A DNA stretch of 64,000 nt from Immersiella caudata (GCA_030512335.1 JAULSU010000001.1:1984001-2048000); one strand, 5' to 3'; positions 47,399 through 59,282 are shown, counted from the first letter of the stretch. Numbers and translations: made by a program. Notes: a model not told the origin generated them from the sequence alone.

Positions 47399-48070
47399 AT
47401 GAAGCCCATAGCAAAAGCCACAGCTTTCCCGTTGCTAATTACCCAAGCCCTCGCCGACAACCCCGTCCCCAGCTCTTCCTTTCACGAGAAATGCAACCAG
47501 TGCCTCGATACCGCACTTGCCGCATGCCCAGCCGACTACACAACACAAGCCTCCACTGATTGTGTCCGCGGTCCCGTCGGGTTGCAGGGCATCGTTCTCT
47601 GTCTCGAACCCGATTGCATCGTTGACATCCAGAGAGTCTATCGAAATTGGTTCGCCTACTGCCTCCCCCGCGACAGGAGGTTCTGCGCCGAACCCGAAAC
47701 GGTGAAGTAGGTGTCCAAGGAGGTCTTCGAAGAACACTGTCCATCTGGCGTTTACACGCCTAACCCTTCGTTTTTTGGGACTGTGTCTGCTTATGTTTGG
47801 TCTTGGCATTCTTGGGGTTTCTTAGCTGATAGTGAGTGTAGGGTGACAATTAGTTCCAAGTCGGCTTCTGCGAGCGCGACGCAGCCGGCGGTGACAACAC
47901 TAGGAGCGATCGCCGGGACCAGCACTAGTGCTACGAGTACATCCACTGCTGCCGCGGTGTCTGCGCATCCTGCAGCGATCTTGGCCGTGATGGGTCTGGG
48001 TTTCTTCGGCATCAACCTGCAACATGTTGACTCCCCATTGATCGGTCTAAGCCGACAGCAGCTTGGATGA
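47399..48070 (+). pseudogene. Cys-rich secreted protein frame interrupted by one TAG
   Basis: ATG at 47399 gives a signal peptide (MKPIAKATAFPLLITQALA) and a mature part with eight Cys up to ETVK, then TAG at 47708-47710. The same frame continues without another stop for 119 codons. The continuation starts VSKEVFEEHCPSGVY, has two more Cys, a Ser/Thr/Ala-rich stalk and a hydrophobic end (AAILAVMGLGFFG) that looks like a GPI signal. The joined frame of 224 codons therefore has the layout of a GPI-anchored Cys-rich surface protein. No intron removes the TAG cleanly: a GTAGGT donor at 47707 and a TTAG acceptor near 47824 would remove plausible coding sequence. It could be a new nonsense allele, a truncated 103-aa secreted protein, or a sequence error. 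I do not recognise the family. Confidence 0.55.
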
Positions 48071-48266
48071 TGGGCGGTGGATGGTTATTCGATGGCAATG
48101 GGCCATTGATAAACTTGAACAACCGGGAACACCTAGGTGAATCGCAAGTAAAATATCACACCGCTGCTAAAATGTCACGAAGAATCCCTAGTATGTGGTT
48201 GTTAAATGAGGTGTTAGGTAGCAGTACATTAGGAGACTGGACTTATACAATCGACCACAACTCTCT

Positions 48267-49257
48267 CTAGAGATCTCCATCGCCCTTCGGCTGCTTCACC
48301 TCGCGTGCAAGCTCGCTCTCCACCATAGATCGTACGAGCTGTATCACCAACTCACGACCCAGCGTGAAGTTCTTCTCCGAGTTTTCGGAAGGCACGTGGA
48401 AGAACACCACCTTCCGTGGTTGGCCTGCCCGATATAACTGCGACAAACTCGAGAAGTAGATGAAGTCGCACAAGTACCGTCCCGCATCCTCTGAGATCCT
48501 AAGATCACTTCCCGGCTGCAACACCATTTCATCAGCTCAAAATTGGCATAAAACCCTCAGGGGACATACCGGGCTATACCTCCGCCACCTCTCCAACACA
48601 TCCTCCATCTCAAATTCCGTGAGCAGTTCCGACGGCATCCCATCCCAAACCCAGTCCTTGCCCTGCTTCACCCGCCGCTCATCATCGCCCAACAATTCCC
48701 CGTCCACATCCCTCATATTATAACCGTCTCGGTGCCCCCGCCTCTCAATCGAGTAGAACAACCTCGGCCCCGCCATGCCAAGATGAATCGCCATATCAAT
48801 CTTCTTCGGCTTCGGCTTCGTAGCATCCTCGTCGCCGTCATTCTCCCCATCCAAATGCCATAACTTTGGCACGAGTCCCCGAACTGTCTGGTAGTTTACC
48901 CGGATCGGCTCGGGGTGGACTAGGAGTCGGACTGGGGGGAGGAGCGGGGTTCCCTCGGACGGCGCGGCGGTCTTGGCGCGGATCGGGGGGAGGTATTCCG
49001 GCAAAGAGCGGGCGATTTCCCAGGAGGGATTCACCGGGTGTTCCTTTTTGAACGGCTGCGAGTGGCATTGATTAGTTGCAAAGTTGAGTTACGAACGGCG
49101 GGTCAACGGGGCTGCCCGTGCGTATTCGGCGCCCGATGGTTCGAACGGGCGCCGCCAGGCAGGGGTGGCGCGCGGGGATGTGGGGACAACGTACGGCGAA
49201 GCCGGTGATCAGCACCGTCAGCTCCTCCTGCGAGCTATCAGCCCAGGTTGACCCCAT
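48267..49257 (-). CDS. Pyroglutamyl-peptidase I-like (peptidase C15)
   Basis: Three exons: 49257-49195, 49055-48570 and 48515-48267, 265 aa. The introns are 139 and 54 nt, both phase 0, giving ITGFA|PFKKEHPVNPS and RYSP|PGSDLRISED. Conserved features are TGFAPF with HPVNPSW, IHLGMAG followed by SIERRGHRDGY (the Glu of the triad), a nucleophile Cys in DAGRYLCDF (about residue 199) and a His in VVFFHVP (about residue 223). Family members remove N-terminal pyroglutamate from peptides in the cytosol. It is longer than bacterial enzymes (about 215 aa) because of an insert in exon 2 containing a Lys/Pro-rich stretch, as in other fungal homologues. No signal peptide. Confidence 0.88.
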
Positions 49258-51407
49258 GATTTCGCTGCCAGGGAGGAATGGTGATATCGAGCGGATGAAC
49301 TATTGCTGGAGAGGAAGGATTGTAGTTGCACTTTGGAGAGTGCTTTGTTTTGCTCGTCCAATGGCATCACGGTTAACACATCGTTGCAGGGTAGCTAAGC
49401 TGCGGGTGGAATGCGGGGGAATGTGTCCCAAGCTCCTTCCCGAGGGGTGCACGCGGGGCAGTCAGCCGCCTCTGGTTGGACCTGACCGAACTGGTGTTTG
49501 CTCCAATCACACTTTGTTGAATACCAACGCAACTCAGACGGAAACTTTCCATCACAACGCAAACTTGGGATTTTGAAAGGCTCCCATCTCATCTGGCTTG
49601 GCAGGCCGCCAGTTTGTGTTCCGCAGTGGGCTTGACGACAACCTGTACACGCCTCCTCGAGCAGCCTAGTTGCCACTGCCTGCTCCTCTGTAGCGCAGAG
49701 AAGCAAGAAGCTGAGAATGCGCGGTCAGGTGGAAACATCTTGTTCTTATCTTTCCCAATAACGCAGCTGAGGCGCGCATTGGCGGTCTACGAGACTCCTC
49801 TCCATCTCCACGAAGAAAGCTTGGTCAGGAAGAGAGCGTACCTTGGCAATGCCGCTGCATCGTGACCAAAGTCCACCTCGCAGCTCCACAGGACACAGAC
49901 CGGGCATCAACAAGCAGAGATGGACTCCTTCTACGAGGTGTCACCAACGCTTGCAGTTCAATAGTCTGCACTAGGTGGCTCTGCATTCGCCGCCAAGAGG
50001 TCTCTGCTTTGTCAAAACCACGTCGTCGCCGGTTGTTGTTTTTGACGGCGACACCAACCCTTCTCAGTAACACCGCCGGCGAGATCGTACACCGAACAAT
50101 TCAATGACCATCTCTCCAATCTCGTTTCCCCAGGTTTCATTTGAGATTGAGACGCACCGGGTGCATCCGGGGAAGTCTGGGGAACTGGAACAAGGTGATG
50201 ACCGTCTCTACGAGTGTGGATGTCGGGGATCATATGTCAAAGGATTTCCCTGGGTTTACCCCTCTCTCGAGCCTCGGCGACAGCTTCAAGTGGGCAACAC
50301 CCAACAGCTCAACCAGGAACCAGGAACCAGGAACCGGCTTTTCTACCTACCCTACCCCTGCAAATGTGGGGTTTTCGACCTCGTCGCTAACTTCTCCCGC
50401 GTTGGCATTCATTCACGGTCCACCGGTTCTTCCACGCCGGCCAGATCCAGCGATATGGTCGTCGAGCTGTCATTCCTACTTCCGCTTACATGCCCGTCTT
50501 GTTCTAGCCTAGCCTTGACGCCGCTGAGGTCTAGACTGAGACTTGTGTGTTTTCTACGAGGTGGGTGTCACAGACAGTCAAGATGCTCGGGAAGGACGAG
50601 GAGGATACGACGGTGGCTTTGGTGTGCTCGTGTGCGACGGTGTGAGATGCTGTGGCTATTATTGACATACACACTCGCATCGGACCTCCTCACTCAATCC
50701 CTGCTCCCTTCGCACATCACCAATCTTCACTCTTGTCACCCCCGGACTAGGAAGGAGGCCGAGCGGCTAGATGCCACCCGATGCCACGACGGGAAGACTT
50801 TTTACACAGGATGACTTCATGCGACACTGGTGGGCAAGGGCCGCCTCTCTTCCCGCTCCTGCGAGGCTGGTCGGCATGGGCTTGGATCTGTGCGACCTCG
50901 GCGATATGCCCAGCGGGAGTGCCATGTGAAGTTCTCCAACTTCTCAATCTCACCCCTCTCAGGCTGGTGTGCCTGGACTCACCTGTTCTGAACCCAGCTT
51001 CACTCCGAGCCCCATTGCATACCCATGAGCAGCGTGGTGGTGTGGCTACTAGCTCAGCTCCATCGTGATGATCACCATCTCCTCCTCCGGTCGGTGGAGA
51101 GGGTGGACCGCTGCGGGATGAAAATGCTTGCTGGCTCGGCTATGATTCTTACCCCCAAAGATGCCCCATGAAGATTTCGTCGAACCCATGTTGTTCCTTG
51201 AGAAGGTGTATGTGCGCGGTTTGTGGCTTCTCCCATTCAGCTATCTACCCCCCTATCCCGCCCCAAGGTATAGCTCGCGTCCTACCACACCTCTCTCCCC
51301 TTTCCCATCCTCGTTGTTTGTCCTGCCGCCAAGTCAAAGCCGAGACCTTCAAGTTCACTTACAGTCTACGCCTGTCCCCTCAGTCGTTACAAGATAAACA
51401 AAACAAG
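49258..51407. other. 2.1-kb intergenic upstream of the CFEM gene
   Basis: It has a CT-rich leader (51240-51400) before the CFEM ATG and a short tandem run of AGGAACC at about 50311-50337. Frames here, including a 236-codon one at 50104, lack signatures and have no supporting splice pattern. Confidence 0.5.
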
Positions 51408-52010
51408 ATGAAGCTTTCGGTGGCCCTCCAGTTTGCGGCGGGTGCTATTGTCGTGCTCGCCCAGGGCCAGGACTGCGCCAGCGTTGCTCTCTCCGCCATC
51501 CCCAGCTGCGCACAGCCATGCTACCTCGAGAACGCCCCTTCGATCGGCTGTGCTGGCCTCGACTTTGCTTGCCAATGCAAGCAGAAAAACGCCATGTTCA
51601 ACGCTGTCCAAGGATGTGTCGCCACCAAGTGCCCTGAGTCTCTGTTTGAGAAGATCGTCGATGGGTCCAACGAGGGTGAGTGTCGTGTCCAACGACTTCA
51701 CATCACAAGTTACTAACCAGTCACAGTTTGCGACTGCGCCGCACCGGGCTACACCGAGCCGGCTGCCCCTGAGCCAACATCGGCTACGACCTTGAAGACT
51801 GTCCAGACTGTTGCAAACACCGCAGTGAACACCGTTGTGAACACTGCCGTGGCCAGCTCTATCGCCTCCCCTACCAACGCTAACGAGGACTACGACTACC
51901 CAGCAAGACCATCTCCCACCTACTTCGCTACTGCCTCAGGTGCTGAGAGGTCCGCCGTTGCCGGTCTCAGTACCGTCATCTCTGCATTCCTTGCACTTAT
52001 GGTGCTCTGA
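51408..52010 (+). CDS. CFEM-domain GPI-anchored surface protein
   Basis: Two exons, 51408-51675 and 51727-52010, 183 aa. The 51-nt intron (GTGAGT...CACAG) joins GSNE to VCDCAAPGY. A signal peptide spans residues 1-19. The CFEM domain (about 22-95) carries the spaced Cys pattern, including IPSCAQPC, IGC, and the GLDFACQC block whose Asp ligates heme iron in characterised members, then CVATKC and VCDC. A Thr/Val/Asn-rich stalk follows, with repeated NTAVNTVVNTAV, and a C-terminal hydrophobic tail (STVISAFLALMVL) fits GPI attachment. CFEM proteins of yeasts capture heme iron; in filamentous fungi many are surface proteins or effectors, so the role is open. A clear CT-rich promoter leader precedes it. 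Confidence 0.92.
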
Positions 52011-52684
52011 GTGTAGAGCTTTAGGAACTGGGCGGTCTCCTGAGAGGAGATGATTAATCGGCATGGCATTTTTTTTTTCGATGGGGATGGGTAGAGGTTG
52101 ACGAAAAGGGCGACGATACCACGGTGATGAAGGAGGTTTTTGGTTTTTGGATTTGCATTTTACGCGCGCATCAAACGGCACGGGGATTACGGACACAAAC
52201 AACGGACGGAAATACCCGGCACACTACTACGAGCCACACGACGGCAGATGGATACGTATGAACATTCTTACATACCCGGTAGAGGGATACAACTCATGAG
52301 GTGCGCTCTCTTGTCCAGGGGTGGTTAGGGACAGAGGCAGACGGCCAGGAATATGAGTTTGGGAAATACTACTAGTACTTAATGACTGGTTATAGGTACG
52401 CACATGGGTCATCGTGACCACAGAGGAGGGAGGGGAATTGAGGAGTTTAACCTCATGTCTTGTTTTGTTTGTGCTGCATATGAACGCGTACCCTGCAATG
52501 GTGCGGATGTGGGAACAGTGGCATATTTGATGCAAGGTACCTAAGATAGGCAAGGTCATTTCGCCAGCAATCATCGCCCGCCTCGTCCGAATTTCAATCC
52601 AACATGGAGCACATCATATCCGTTTCCAAACCCATGTTTGCACCCCCTAGCCAATCTCGCCCCACCTCCAGCTCCAACACCGAA
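52011..52684. other. Intergenic between CFEM gene and GT17-like remnant
   Basis: 3' flank of the CFEM gene, with a T-run at about 52070. No gene seen. Confidence 0.5.
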
Positions 52685-53231
52685 TTAACCCTCCCAGTCC
52701 CTAAAACCTGCCCCCTCTCCCCTCCTATCAACCATATACCCAAACCTCTCCCTCTCCTCTCTGCCCTCTTCCAAATACCCAGGTACATCCTCATTCCCCT
52801 CCACCTCCACAAACGTCTCCCCCTCCCTCACCCATAAATCCTTCCCCTTACTCACCCTATCCACAATCCTCTCCCTATCTCTATACACCTCTGCATTCAA
52901 TCCCACATGCGAAAACGAACTTATCATGTTCAAGAAGGTTTCAATTGTCCCAAAGCAGGATGAGCAACGCCACGCCGGGAGAGCTTGAGTGAGGAGGGCG
53001 TTGTGTTGGAAATCTTCGATGTTCCAGGTGGTTTGGGGGTGGAATTTGGGAGGGTAAGTGAGTTCGTGATAGATTGTGTTGGGGGAGTAGGAGGAGAATT
53101 TGGGAAGGGATTCTTTGAGGCGGAGGGGTTTGGGGAGGCCGGTGAAGGTTTTGGCGCCCACGGTGAGGACGAGGTGGTCGACGACGTCGTATGAAGTGTT
53201 GAGGTGAACTTCCAGCATGTCATGCGCGCAG
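52685..53231 (-). pseudogene. Broken GT17-like glycosyltransferase
   Basis: The minus-strand frame from about 53231 down to 52685 begins inside a family-like segment (HDMLEVHLNTSYDVVDHLVL, then KTFTGLPKPL) and continues TTWNIEDFQHNALLTQALP. It then jumps directly to WRCSSCFGTIETFLNMISSFSH and the normal C-terminal stretch RIVDRVSKGKDLWVREGE (quoted in parts). GT17 (beta-1,4-mannosyl-glycoprotein GlcNAc-transferase-like) proteins normally have about 80-100 residues between these blocks, including the DxD metal motif; these are missing without any intron. The N-terminus is also missing: upstream of about 53231 the DNA is a retroelement gag relic on the other strand, and the listed start codon lies inside that relic. 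The frame itself is open, so the decay may be recent or the remnant may be expressed. Confidence 0.65.
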
Positions 53232-53606
53232 CGGCCTTCTTGACTGGGGATGCTTTTATTTGGCTCAAACCTTTCCAGAGGGATTGCCTTAAGAAGGAGG
53301 CCGACAGTCACGGCCTTGACACAAAGGACATCTTTTCAAGCTAGACTACCTTTGAGAAGAAGCCTAAAGGAGCCTTTGGAGATCCTAACGAGGAACGCAC
53401 TGCGGAGTAGAAGTCATATAACCTCCGTTAGAAGGGATCAGTATCTAACTACACCGTTAAGTTTTAACAGATTAGCTTACGCCTAAACTGGGAGGATAAG
53501 CCTAAAATAATCGCATTTTACAACGGGTTAAAAGACGAGATTAAAGACAAACTTGTCAAGTAAAACCGACTTATAAAGTTTATAGATTATATCGTAAAAA
53601 TAATGT
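53232..53606 (+). mobile_element. RIP-degraded Ty3/gypsy gag fragment
   Basis: One frame from about 53232 to the TGA at 53606-53608 reads like a fungal LTR-retrotransposon gag: AFIWLKPFQRDCL, GAFGDPNEERTAE, KGSVSNYTVKF, ISLRLNWEDKPKIIAFYNGLKDE and KFIDYI (quoted in parts). It is broken by in-frame TAG at 53342, 53408 and 53429 and TAA at 53465 and 53561. At several of these sites relatives carry Gln or Arg, so CAG, CAA or CGA has become TAG, TAA or TGA, the change expected of RIP. Only the gag core is left. It abuts the GT17-like remnant, so its insertion may have removed that gene's 5' end. Confidence 0.8.
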
Positions 53607-54012
53607 GACGACCTGCGGGCCACCCTTGGTCGGGTCAGGCCGACATAACCCTGGAGACATCACAGTGCAGAACATGTGTGGTCACTGTAATAGTACTGGG
53701 TGATCACTGTGATCACTGAGTGGGACAGGTGATGACGATGAGCACGCCTGGAGGACTGATCACTCTAATTACCTTATTTTTGGGAAGAGTACAATGAGTA
53801 TGGTGAGCACCGGTATAAGTTACCTTAGATTATACTGTTTAGTATAGCCACACTTTAGCATACCATTTGGTATAAGCAGTTATTATCGTACCTGCGGTAG
53901 TGTGAGGTATCCTTTTAATTCCTCACGTAAGTATTCGCTTCCTTAATTAAGCCAACTTTAATTACATCCTACTGTATAGTCACCCCGCGTGCTACTGTGT
54001 GTTATAGTGACA
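53604..54012. repeat. Possible solo LTR beside the gag relic
   Basis: Directly after the gag fragment comes TGTGACGACC, and about 409 bp later GTGACA. These would serve as TG...CA ends of an LTR. Inside, 53780-54000 is AT rich with TATAAG, and a dyad TGATCACTGTGATCA lies near 53702. No second copy is in the window for comparison, so the boundaries are a guess. Confidence 0.35.
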
Positions 54013-57000
54013 TACAATTATTGACCTAGCAAACCCCTCTCTGTAAGGACTTGCTTCTGTATTACCCCCCTCGATTAATCCATTATCCCCACGACTCTGC
54101 TGACCAATTGTCGACAGGTACCAGCCGTAAATATGTCTCGTTTTAAGCGCTGTATTCAAGATCGCTGCCGAAGTTACCATCTCCCGGCCTTGTTGCAAGC
54201 TGTTTCTTATTATTAATGCCATCACTTTAGCCTGTGGTGAGTTGCTTAGTGTCGAGGATGTCTTGGACGTGGAAACCCTATTTCGGGGAAGTGAAGGGAA
54301 AGAGTCTGATTGTTGGGCTCTGTCGCGTACTCATAGCTACGGACACACAGCCACCCTCAAACCAATCCCATTCCCGGTCACATAAACAGGACGGCAAAGG
54401 GGAACTTGTAGCATCCTTAGTGAGTACCGTTTGGGCAAGCGCTGAGCTTTTGTGTGTAACGACACGGAAAACAAAAGTCGGTGTCCACAGAGCTGCAACC
54501 TTGTCCTGGGAGTATTTAGTATCAGGCGGTAGCAATGGTCTCTCACCCGACGTAGGAAACTCAGCTCACATCGTGTCCTTTGGTAGCAAAGATAAATCGG
54601 GCTAGTCTCAGCCTGATTGCCAAGTCATTCGGGCAATACATGATGAAGCAAACGGAGCTGGCACAAACCCACATGCGCGTGAATTCGTGCTTGGACTTGG
54701 TGCCTGGGAGCCATTCCTGCAGATTCCGCGTCATTTTCTGTCCAAAGGTAACTCTAGCTGGGGGATCGAAAACGGGCCTCTGAGGCTGTGACAGCGGCTA
54801 CTTGCGAAATCACTCTAGCTCGGAGAAGAATCGGGAAAAAGCTCAGGACAGATTAGCCAACAGCTCGCAGCCAAATTCGCCCCAGCTCACGACTACGGAC
54901 GAAGAAAGCATATGTCGTGTGCCCGGATTCGTCTCCTAGTACTAGACTAATACAAGTCATGGTATTCGACTTTGTGCGAAGGCGTCTCCGTGTTTCCCTA
55001 GGCGTAGGATAGCATACTCCTGGCAAAAAAAATGTCAGCTCAACATAGCTATGAAGCATGTCCTAGAGGGGTTTCTCCATGATAAGGCTACCTTTGCTGT
55101 TGGACCTCACATTTAACGTAGAGTATCTGCCTTTGATCGTGGTGACGGGCGCGTACATTCAATACAGTTTGATTCAGAATAGCGGGCGCATCAAAGATCA
55201 GAAGGGTCCGACGGGAGCTGTGGGGGTGTCAATATAAGAGAAAGGTGAGCTAGTCTGCCCTGCCGATGCAGTTAACGTAGTGGCCACACAGTCCCCTCCC
55301 CCATGTAGCAACAGCTAAAAGATCAAGACGCGCACCATTCCTGTAAAGGATGAGAACTGGTTTCACTGTTCCTCTAGCTTCCGGGCCACCTGGAGACCTC
55401 GAGGATCGAGAGGGGGGAGCGGGGGAAGTATATTGAAGTTGATAATAGGCGTCTCTTGCCTCTAGAAATGCCTGGTTACATCGTTTACATGCGTCTCTTG
55501 AGGTGGGCAATGTGTGAAGCCCCGCACCAAACGGGAACAAGGGCTTGATCGGCGGATATAGACAACCCCTGGCCGTCCCTCCTATCGCCGCCCCCAACTC
55601 ACGATGACAAGACCCAAGTCTCGACAAACAGCCATGCTTGGTTTGATTGCGGCACATCTCGCCGCAGCAGCGTTGATGGTAGCTCTTGTTGTTGGTGGCT
55701 TTTGTCTCCCGCCAAGCATTCTGTGCCGATGCATTGAATGGCAGAACCTGGTGGGAAATGTCTTTGTGACGTCTAGAACTTTCCCCTTGCGACCATATTC
55801 TTGCGTGTCGCGATTGTCTTGTTGTCGCCTGTCTCTTGGAGAATTCTGACACCAAATATCGGAATGCATCTTGCAAGTCGGTATTGAAGCTACTACTTGC
55901 GATATGAATTTTGGCAGCATTCGAAGGCTCGTGGTGGTAATGGGGGAAACCCCTTTTCAATATGGGTTGTGGCATGGTTACCTATTAATTATTGCATCGA
56001 AATTGTTGTTGTGGTTCCAGAATCTTGGTCGTCATCAGTCCCGCACCTCCTCTGTTCGTCTGAAATTTCAAAAGACATATGTTACCAGACTGAATGCGGT
56101 TCCTGGTCGTAACTTAAACCTCAGGCACATGAATGCCTGGATATTTGCGGTCTTGGTGTCTTCCCACTCTGAAACCCGACCTGCCACTTTGTATTCTTCG
56201 AGACGTTCATGCGCTGACTCTCCCTGCTCTGTGTACTGTTCGCATCGGCTGAGGGATTCCTTGAAGACACGGCAATGCGATCATTAGACCCGTCCCAGAG
56301 CGTCGAGAGCGGTCTTGTCGTTTGTGTGCCCTGTGAGATGATCCCCATCTCGATGTCGGCCGCCAACTACTGTGATCTCGTCCAATACACAGCCGAGCTC
56401 AGACTTGGCCCCTTTGTTCGACCAATCAGAAGAGTTTCCGGTCAGTTTGCTCAACGCCGTGCTACCCGGGGCCTTCAGATCCTTGGGCCTCCCGTAGGGT
56501 GTGCTCAGGGCCGACATGAAAGGCCTGAGGCATGGCATCACCGTGGCCATGATGGCGTAGCTGGTGTGTATCTGGGTGCAGATGGTGGATTGAAGGGGCG
56601 CGGTAGGGCATTGTCGGTGTTGAGGATTTGGCGGACGGAAAGGGTAAGGGAGGGTAGTCTTGGTAGAGTAGCCACAAGGACAACAATGTGACTGGCCCTG
56701 TCCAAAGGCCGAGGAGAAAAGTGCGAGGAATTGGGGTCGCAGAGGCACCTCAGGTTCGTCTATCAGTTTTGATAATCTTCACATCCCAATCCAACCACAG
56801 CCCAGAGAGTGGGGTGGATCCCCCCACCTCTCACCTCGCACAAAGAACAGGCTGGTGTGTGAGATGGATGGACTCTGTAGTAGTAAATCATGGTCCGTGC
56901 ACCGTGAATTCACATCTACCATGTAAATCAATTTCCCTTGTGCATCTTTTGGTTCTTGGTTCGTTTTTCCCCTGCAACACCACGCTGGAGATCACCTTGC

Positions 57001-57107
57001 CATCGACACCACCGGTTCTTCCGGCGTGACCGGTACTAACTGACCCGACCTAACTAAATAATCAGTGGAGACCCAACAAGGTTTGCTAGCAGCAGTAAAA
57101 TCTCACC
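54013..57107. other. 3.1-kb stretch without a recognisable gene
   Basis: Frames up to 241 codons exist on minus (55250-55975) but show no family signature and include mixed low-quality composition. No RNA gene, tandem array or clear repeat was recognised. The left end (to about 54230) may still be retroelement-derived. Confidence 0.45.
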
Positions 57108-57564
57108 ATGGCTCCTTCCTCCTCTAACTTCCTCCCTCCCCCGATCTCAGCCCAGCCTAATCACGCTCTCCTTGGCATCACGAAGGAACAAGACAAAATG
57201 GTTGCATCAATCATCGAAACCTTGATCAAGAACTGCAAGTAGCTTCTATTTCTGCCTTTTTACGATTTTTTTCTCTAATTCGAATCCAGACTCACCCTGC
57301 ACAGCACAGCCGCCGGACGCCTCAGACAAGCACTTCAACTTTGTCTTGCGCACTAAGTACAGCGCGATGAAGGTCAGGTTCCAAGCCGACAACATTATCG
57401 CTGCCAATCAGAGTACCCTTGGAAAGATCCACATTGAGTCGATTCAGGCGGACGCGGAAGCTGCAGCAGTCAGAACGGCAGCTACCACGGCAGCTAGAAC
57501 GGCAATGATGCGATCCGCGACCGTCTTCGCCTTGCCATTTCTCGCCACAGGCCTCGCTGCTTAG
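57108..57564 (+). CDS. Possible small two-exon gene, function unknown
   Basis: ATG at 57108 (context CACCATGG) opens a frame MAPSSSNFLPPP to IKNC ending at a donor AAGTAGCT (57239). A T-rich stretch with CTAAT and CCAG (57287-57289) looks like an intron end, but splicing there reaches a stop at 57354-57356 (about 65 aa). Using a later TACAG (to 57362) instead gives a 110-aa product ending with a Ala/Thr-rich segment and a hydrophobic C-terminus (ATVFALPFLATGLAA). I recognise no family. The strong Kozak-like start and intron motifs argue for a gene; the ambiguous splicing argues that it may be decayed. Confidence 0.35.
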
Positions 57565-59282
57565 GTGTTGGGAGGCCGCGAGCGTCTCGCTGGCAGTACG
57601 TAAACAGTATATTTATTCTCAGGATCATTTTGCTGACACAATCAGAGCCGAGCGATTAACGGGGTTCTCCATGCAGCATCCTGGGCACACACAACACAAA
57701 AGTTTGGAGCAAAAATGGACAGGAATAGGCGGCTGACTCTTTACCAAAACGGACTGTCTCGTAAAAACTCACGGTGCCATCTGAAATCATGGTGCGAGGA
57801 GAATTTGGGAATTGCTGTTGCATGAACGTGCCGTCTAGACCACAGCTGCAGCCATCATCATTTCTCCAGCCAGTATGACGCAACACATCCTTGAGAATGG
57901 GATGACTTGGATCCGACAAATGGCCTCTGGGGCAATAAGAACAATCTTGGTGCTCATGATGCTCAATTCTTGCTGTTGTTACAGTATATATACTTTTGTG
58001 GGTCGGCCGAGTACTCCTAGTCGCTCTCAATCGCTCTCAATTGCCGTCATTCTTCTCTTCAAAACCGTGTATCCTGTTCATCGCGATGGCTTTTCCGGAC
58101 GAATACAAGCGACTAATGCAGAAAGTAAAGTTGCGTTTGTGTTATCGAAACTTGGGTGTTGTTGGGTGGGCCGGTTCTGAACGCTTGATTGTTGTTGATG
58201 TAATGAAGGGTAAGATTGATGACTGAGTCTGATGCCATTACTGTGTAGATGCTGCCCGGAGGAGGTACAGTTTTATAGCTATCGAGTCGCGGGTTGCCCT
58301 GAGGCCTGTTGGCTCTCGTATTGTTTGGGGATCTTTGATGTTGGCCACATGGTGTCTGGAGCTACCTCGCCAGCCGAGACAAGGACCAAGCCAGTAATGC
58401 AGGCGGTATAAATGCCCGGCCAGCCTGTTCTGGCCTTTATTATGTGCCCATGACTCTTGTCTATTTTTGCGAACCCATCTCATTCTCTTCCTAATTTGGA
58501 GAGCAAAGACAGTCGAAGTAACGGTCCCGCCGAAAGGGGGCCTGGGTGGAGTCGAGGGTATTTGGAGTAGCCGTTGGCACCGCTTGTTGAGTTTTACGTA
58601 TTTTGCGAGCTGTGTTGACCAATGATAAACGACCCTTTGTTCGAGGCGCGCTCGATTGGGACGGGAGACGCGGGGCAGAGCGCTAAAATAACCACTACAG
58701 CGACCACAGAGTTCCCCAGCCGGAAAGCGGGAAGTCAGTCGCTTCACCTGGCTGGGCTGCAGGTGGCCGAATTTTCATCGGCCACATCACATTCAATCTT
58801 CTGACCGCTGGGCGGGTGCTGGACTCGGGCTGAACCGGAGCTAGAGAACTTTCTTGACCCTCGACACCGCCTTTCTCAGCACAAAGATAAGGGCGGGGTG
58901 AATGAAGGAGGCATGGCGACGGCAAAAGAAATCTCGAAGCATAAATGTACGAACGCTGCATCTCTTCTAGGTTTGACGTTTTTTCAGACACATCTGCTTA
59001 TAGTCTTACAGTGAGTAGTCCAATTTTGACAGTCTCTGGCGATCACACTAGAAGCCCGCCAATGCAGCCGATCATCTTGTCCATGGAAGTGGACGATGAC
59101 GATTCTTTTGAAAGCGAATAGCGACTGCGAATCGGACACCAAGTCAAATATCTCGTCATCTCTCCCGGTACCTTCGACCGAGACACACTTTCATTTCCCC
59201 TTCAGTCAATACCCTCTCTTCCTTACAACGAGGAATGGACCGTGGCCCATATCTTGTCAGAATCCAGCGCTTGTGAGCCAAT
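57565..59282. other. Intergenic up to the copia element
   Basis: No family-level frame. A short frame MAFPDEYKRLMQKVK at 58086 is preceded by a pyrimidine tract but has no partner exon I can support. The tandem pair GTCGCTCTCAATCGCTCTCAA lies at about 58018. The 58400-59050 part contains only short frames. Confidence 0.4.

Noticed and set aside
50104..50814. Plus-strand 236-codon frame before the CFEM gene
   Set aside because: Composition is irregular and no family pattern is visible; it occupies promoter territory.
53232..53311. N-terminus MTVGLLLKA of the GT17-like frame
   Set aside because: These codons lie antisense to the gag relic and do not resemble the glycosyltransferase family; they are read by chance into flanking transposon DNA.
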